Assembly: GCA_003553895.1 (NCBI GenBank)
Contig: PWFM01000211.1
Location: 1 to 8,362, forward strand
From: Syntrophomonadaceae bacterium
GTDB lineage: Bacteria; Bacillota; Dethiobacteria; DTU022
Length of the DNA: 8,362 nt
Reading direction: 5' to 3'
The notes beneath the pieces were generated by a model. That model was not told the origin of the DNA. It did no database searches and was given only the letters and a program-made list of their open reading frames with translations. Shown here in pieces: positions 6,961 through 8,362 of the stretch. Numbering within the stretch: the first letter of the stretch is position 1; each line of letters opens with the position of its first letter. Both the position numbers and the translations under genes were made by a program.

Positions 6961-7437
6961 TTATTTAAAAATATAACGTCGTTTTTCCAGAAACAGCAGC
7001 AGGGGCAGGCCCAGGCCGTAACAGGCCACAACCTGGCCGATGCCTACCCAGGTCGCTGTCAGGTAAAACGGCATTTCCAGGACTATAGAAAGGACTTGGC
7101 CTACAATCAGGGCGTTAATAATTACCGGGGGCAGGGGTACCAGGTACTTGTTTTCCAGCTTCGTCACCAGGTAAGCCGCAATTAAAGTAGCCAGACTCCC
7201 GAAAACTATATCAAGCATCCCGTGCCCGCCGAAAATATTGGCAATCAGGCAGCCGACAAACAAGCCCGGAACAGCCGCGGCAGTAAAGTATGGCAGCACC
7301 ATCAACATTTCTGAAATCCGAACCTGGATCATGCCATAGCTAATCGGGGCGAAGATTAATGTTAACACCACATATATGGCGCCGATCATGGCTGCTCTGG
7401 CCAGGTATTTGAGGCGGCCCTCGTTTGTTTCAAACAT
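6961..7437 (-). CDS. queT: QueT family queuosine-precursor ECF transporter S component
   Basis: QueT proteins are predicted substrate-binding membrane subunits (S components) of energy-coupling-factor importers for a queuosine precursor such as preQ1 or preQ0. The 158 residues form about five or six hydrophobic helices (roughly 14-32, 47-67, 75-92, 103-121 and 130-150). QueT-like conserved stretches are GMIQVRISEMLMVLPYF (35-51), GCLIANIFGGHGMLDIVFGSLATLIAAY (62-89), and a basic C-terminus (EKRRYIFK). The ATG at 7437 has AAGGA 9 bases upstream, and this ribosome binding site is the tail of a preQ1 riboswitch. That independently supports the substrate assignment. No EcfA or EcfT module is in the window, so a shared module elsewhere in the genome is expected. 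The assignment rests on remembered family motifs plus the riboswitch. Confidence 0.9.
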   Translation of the reverse strand: MFETNEGRLKYLARAAMIGAIYVVLTLIFAPISYGMIQVRISEMLMVLPYFTAAAVPGLFVGCLIANIFGGHGMLDIVFGSLATLIAAYLVTKLENKYLVPLPPVIINALIVGQVLSIVLEMPFYLTATWVGIGQVVACYGLGLPLLLFLEKRRYIFK

Positions 7438-7447
7438 ATTCTAAAGT

Positions 7448-7486
7448 CCTTGTTTTTTTATTAAGCAGGGTATCTGCGACCTGCTT
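7448..7486 (-). promoter_or_regulatory. preQ1-I riboswitch controlling queT
   Basis: Read on the minus strand, stem P1 is AAGCAGG (7486-7480) pairing perfectly with CCTGCTT (7469-7463), seven base pairs. The loop between them is TCGCAGATA followed by C at 7470, the position that contacts preQ1 in known structures. The A-rich tail ends in ACAAGG at 7448. The Thermoanaerobacter tengcongensis preQ1-I aptamer, as I recall it, has the same loop length, the same TCGCAG and the same AACAAGG tail. In that class the tail folds back into the loop as a pseudoknot when preQ1 binds. Here the tail AAGG is the queT Shine-Dalgarno sequence and no terminator follows. Repression of translation by preQ1 is therefore the expected mechanism. 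Confidence 0.92.
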
Positions 7487-7491
7487 GTTCT

Positions 7492-7520
7492 ATTATAATT
7501 TGATCCGGTAAAAAATGAAA
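7492..7520 (-). promoter_or_regulatory. Probable sigma-A promoter for queT and the downstream genes
   Basis: A perfect TATAAT -10 box lies at 7497-7492. At a 17-base spacing the -35 position reads TTTCAT (7520-7515), a weak match to TTGACA, within a T-rich stretch. The predicted transcription start (about 7484-7486) falls at the first base pairs of the preQ1 aptamer, so the transcript would begin with the riboswitch. Confidence 0.65.
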
Positions 7521-7532
7521 GATATGCGGGGC

Positions 7533-7567
7533 AAAAAAAAACGACGGCAGGGGTGTTCAGTTCCTGC
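7533..7567 (-). terminator. Possible weak intrinsic terminator after lysR
   Basis: GCAGG (7567-7563) can pair with CCTGC (7551-7547) across an 11-base loop that contains the lysR stop codon. A run of nine T residues (7541-7533) follows after five bases. The stem is short and separated from the T run, so termination may be inefficient. Confidence 0.35.
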
Positions 7568-8362
7568 TTTCAAAGTGTTTCAGGGTAAAATCTCTCAGTT
7601 TTACGGCCGCCCCGCCCAGGACCCTGGTCCGGTGGTAGACCAGGTAAAGCTTACGTTTAAGATCAAGGTCGCCAATGGGAAACACATCCACCGCCCCGGC
7701 AGAAACCAGGTCTTGCACGGCTAGCTTTGAAATCACAGCTATGCCGAGGCCTTCCCTGACTGCCTGTTTAATAGCTTCCAGGTTGTTAATATAGGTTATG
7801 CCGGGGAGATTCCCAATGTTAAAATCGCTTTCAGCCAGTTTCTTCTCCAGCAGCTGACGGGTGGCGGAGCCTTTTTCGCGTATCAAGAGGTGATGCCTGA
7901 ATAATAGTTCCACCGGCACCCCTTTTTCATAACCAGGTCTGGGAATCAAGCCGGGTTTGGCGCATAAAACCAGTTCGTCATCGGCCAGGTCTGAATATAC
8001 TAACCGGTCATCTTCTTTAACCAGGCCGACAAATCCCAAATCGTAACTGTAATTTAGGACGCCTTCCAGGACGGCGCTGGTGTCAAGGATGCTGGCATTA
8101 AATTCGATCGATGTGGAAGTTTTGTTAAAATCGGATAGAAGTGAAGGCAGCAGGTAGGTTCCGGGGACGGTGCTGGCCCCCAGGTAAACCATACCGGTAG
8201 CCTGTTCCCTCTGGCCGGAAAGTTTTTCCCGGCAATCTTCTTGAAGGTTGATTATGGAATAAGCATAATCGAGGAATATTCTCCCGGCCTCGGTTAAAAC
8301 CGGTTCGCGAGCTTTCGAGCGGTCCAGTAAAAGCACGCCCAGCTCTTCCTCAAGCGCTTTAA
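7557..8362 (-). CDS. LysR family transcriptional regulator, 5' end cut by the window edge
   Basis: This is a LysR-type DNA-binding regulator with an N-terminal winged helix-turn-helix and a C-terminal periplasmic-binding-protein-like effector domain. The frame is open to the right edge, so the start and most of the helix-turn-helix lie outside. The visible part begins within the typical KALEEELGVLLLDRSKAREPVLTEAG segment that closes the DNA-binding domain, followed by the linker helix. The effector domain starts near MVYLGASTVPGTYLLPSLL and continues through DLGFVGL, LLIREKGSATRQLLE and a late IKQAVREGLGIAVISKLAV. The GAST-PGTYLLP and RE-GSATR stretches recall the CysL/selenium-associated branch, but I would not name a ligand. 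It lies on the same strand as queT, 119 bases upstream, rather than divergently, so regulation of queT is possible but not indicated. Confidence 0.9.
   Translation of the reverse strand, partial: KALEEELGVLLLDRSKAREPVLTEAGRIFLDYAYSIINLQEDCREKLSGQREQATGMVYLGASTVPGTYLLPSLLSDFNKTSTSIEFNASILDTSAVLEGVLNYSYDLGFVGLVKEDDRLVYSDLADDELVLCAKPGLIPRPGYEKGVPVELLFRHHLLIREKGSATRQLLEKKLAESDFNIGNLPGITYINNLEAIKQAVREGLGIAVISKLAVQDLVSAGAVDVFPIGDLDLKRKLYLVYHRTRVLGGAAVKLRDFTLKHFESRN

Noticed and set aside
7448..7486. The GCAGG/CCTGC stem before queT read as a transcription terminator
   Set aside because: On the minus strand the stem is followed by an A-rich tail rather than T residues, and the loop and tail match the preQ1-I aptamer.
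1..8362. Frequent GGCCAGG/CCTGGCC words that look like a dispersed repeat
   Set aside because: They fall mostly inside coding frames as common Leu-Ala and neighbouring codon pairs, with no regular spacing or shared flanks.

Overview
The window carries ten protein genes, all read from the minus strand, so transcription runs from right to left. In that order they are: a LysR-type regulator (cut by the right edge), queT, yebC, ruvC, ruvA, ruvB, a small DUF2905 membrane protein gene, queA, tgt and rarA (cut by the left edge just before its stop). The genes are tightly packed, and the only gap over 100 bases is the 119 bases between lysR and queT. I see no rRNA, tRNA, insertion sequence, CRISPR array or other sign of recent mobility.

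The gene order yebC-ruvCAB-DUF2905-queA-tgt, strong AAGGAGG/AGGTG ribosome binding sites, mixed ATG/GTG/TTG starts and roughly balanced base composition point to a Clostridia-like member of the Bacillota (Firmicutes). The exact lineage cannot be read from this window.

Right part (about 6961-8362): lysR ends at 7557, with a possible weak terminator after it. A perfect TATAAT -10 box then precedes a clear preQ1-I riboswitch (7448-7486), which closely resembles the characterised Thermoanaerobacter tengcongensis aptamer. Its 3' tail contains the AAGG of the queT ribosome binding site, so preQ1 is expected to repress queT translation. QueT is the predicted substrate-binding membrane subunit of an ECF transporter for a queuosine precursor.

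Middle part (3694-6908): yebC (TACO1/YebC family), then ruvC-ruvA-ruvB, which encode the Holliday-junction resolvase and branch-migration motor. ruvC and ruvA overlap by four bases. A two-helix DUF2905 protein follows.

Left part (1-3637): queA and tgt, two steps of queuosine tRNA modification, then rarA, an AAA+ replication-fork ATPase. Tgt puts preQ1 into tRNA, QueA turns it into epoxyqueuosine, and QueT would supply the precursor. Queuosine genes therefore stand at both ends of a DNA-recombination block, under a leader that senses a queuosine intermediate. The individual families are known. The points most worth a second look are the riboswitch and this interleaving.
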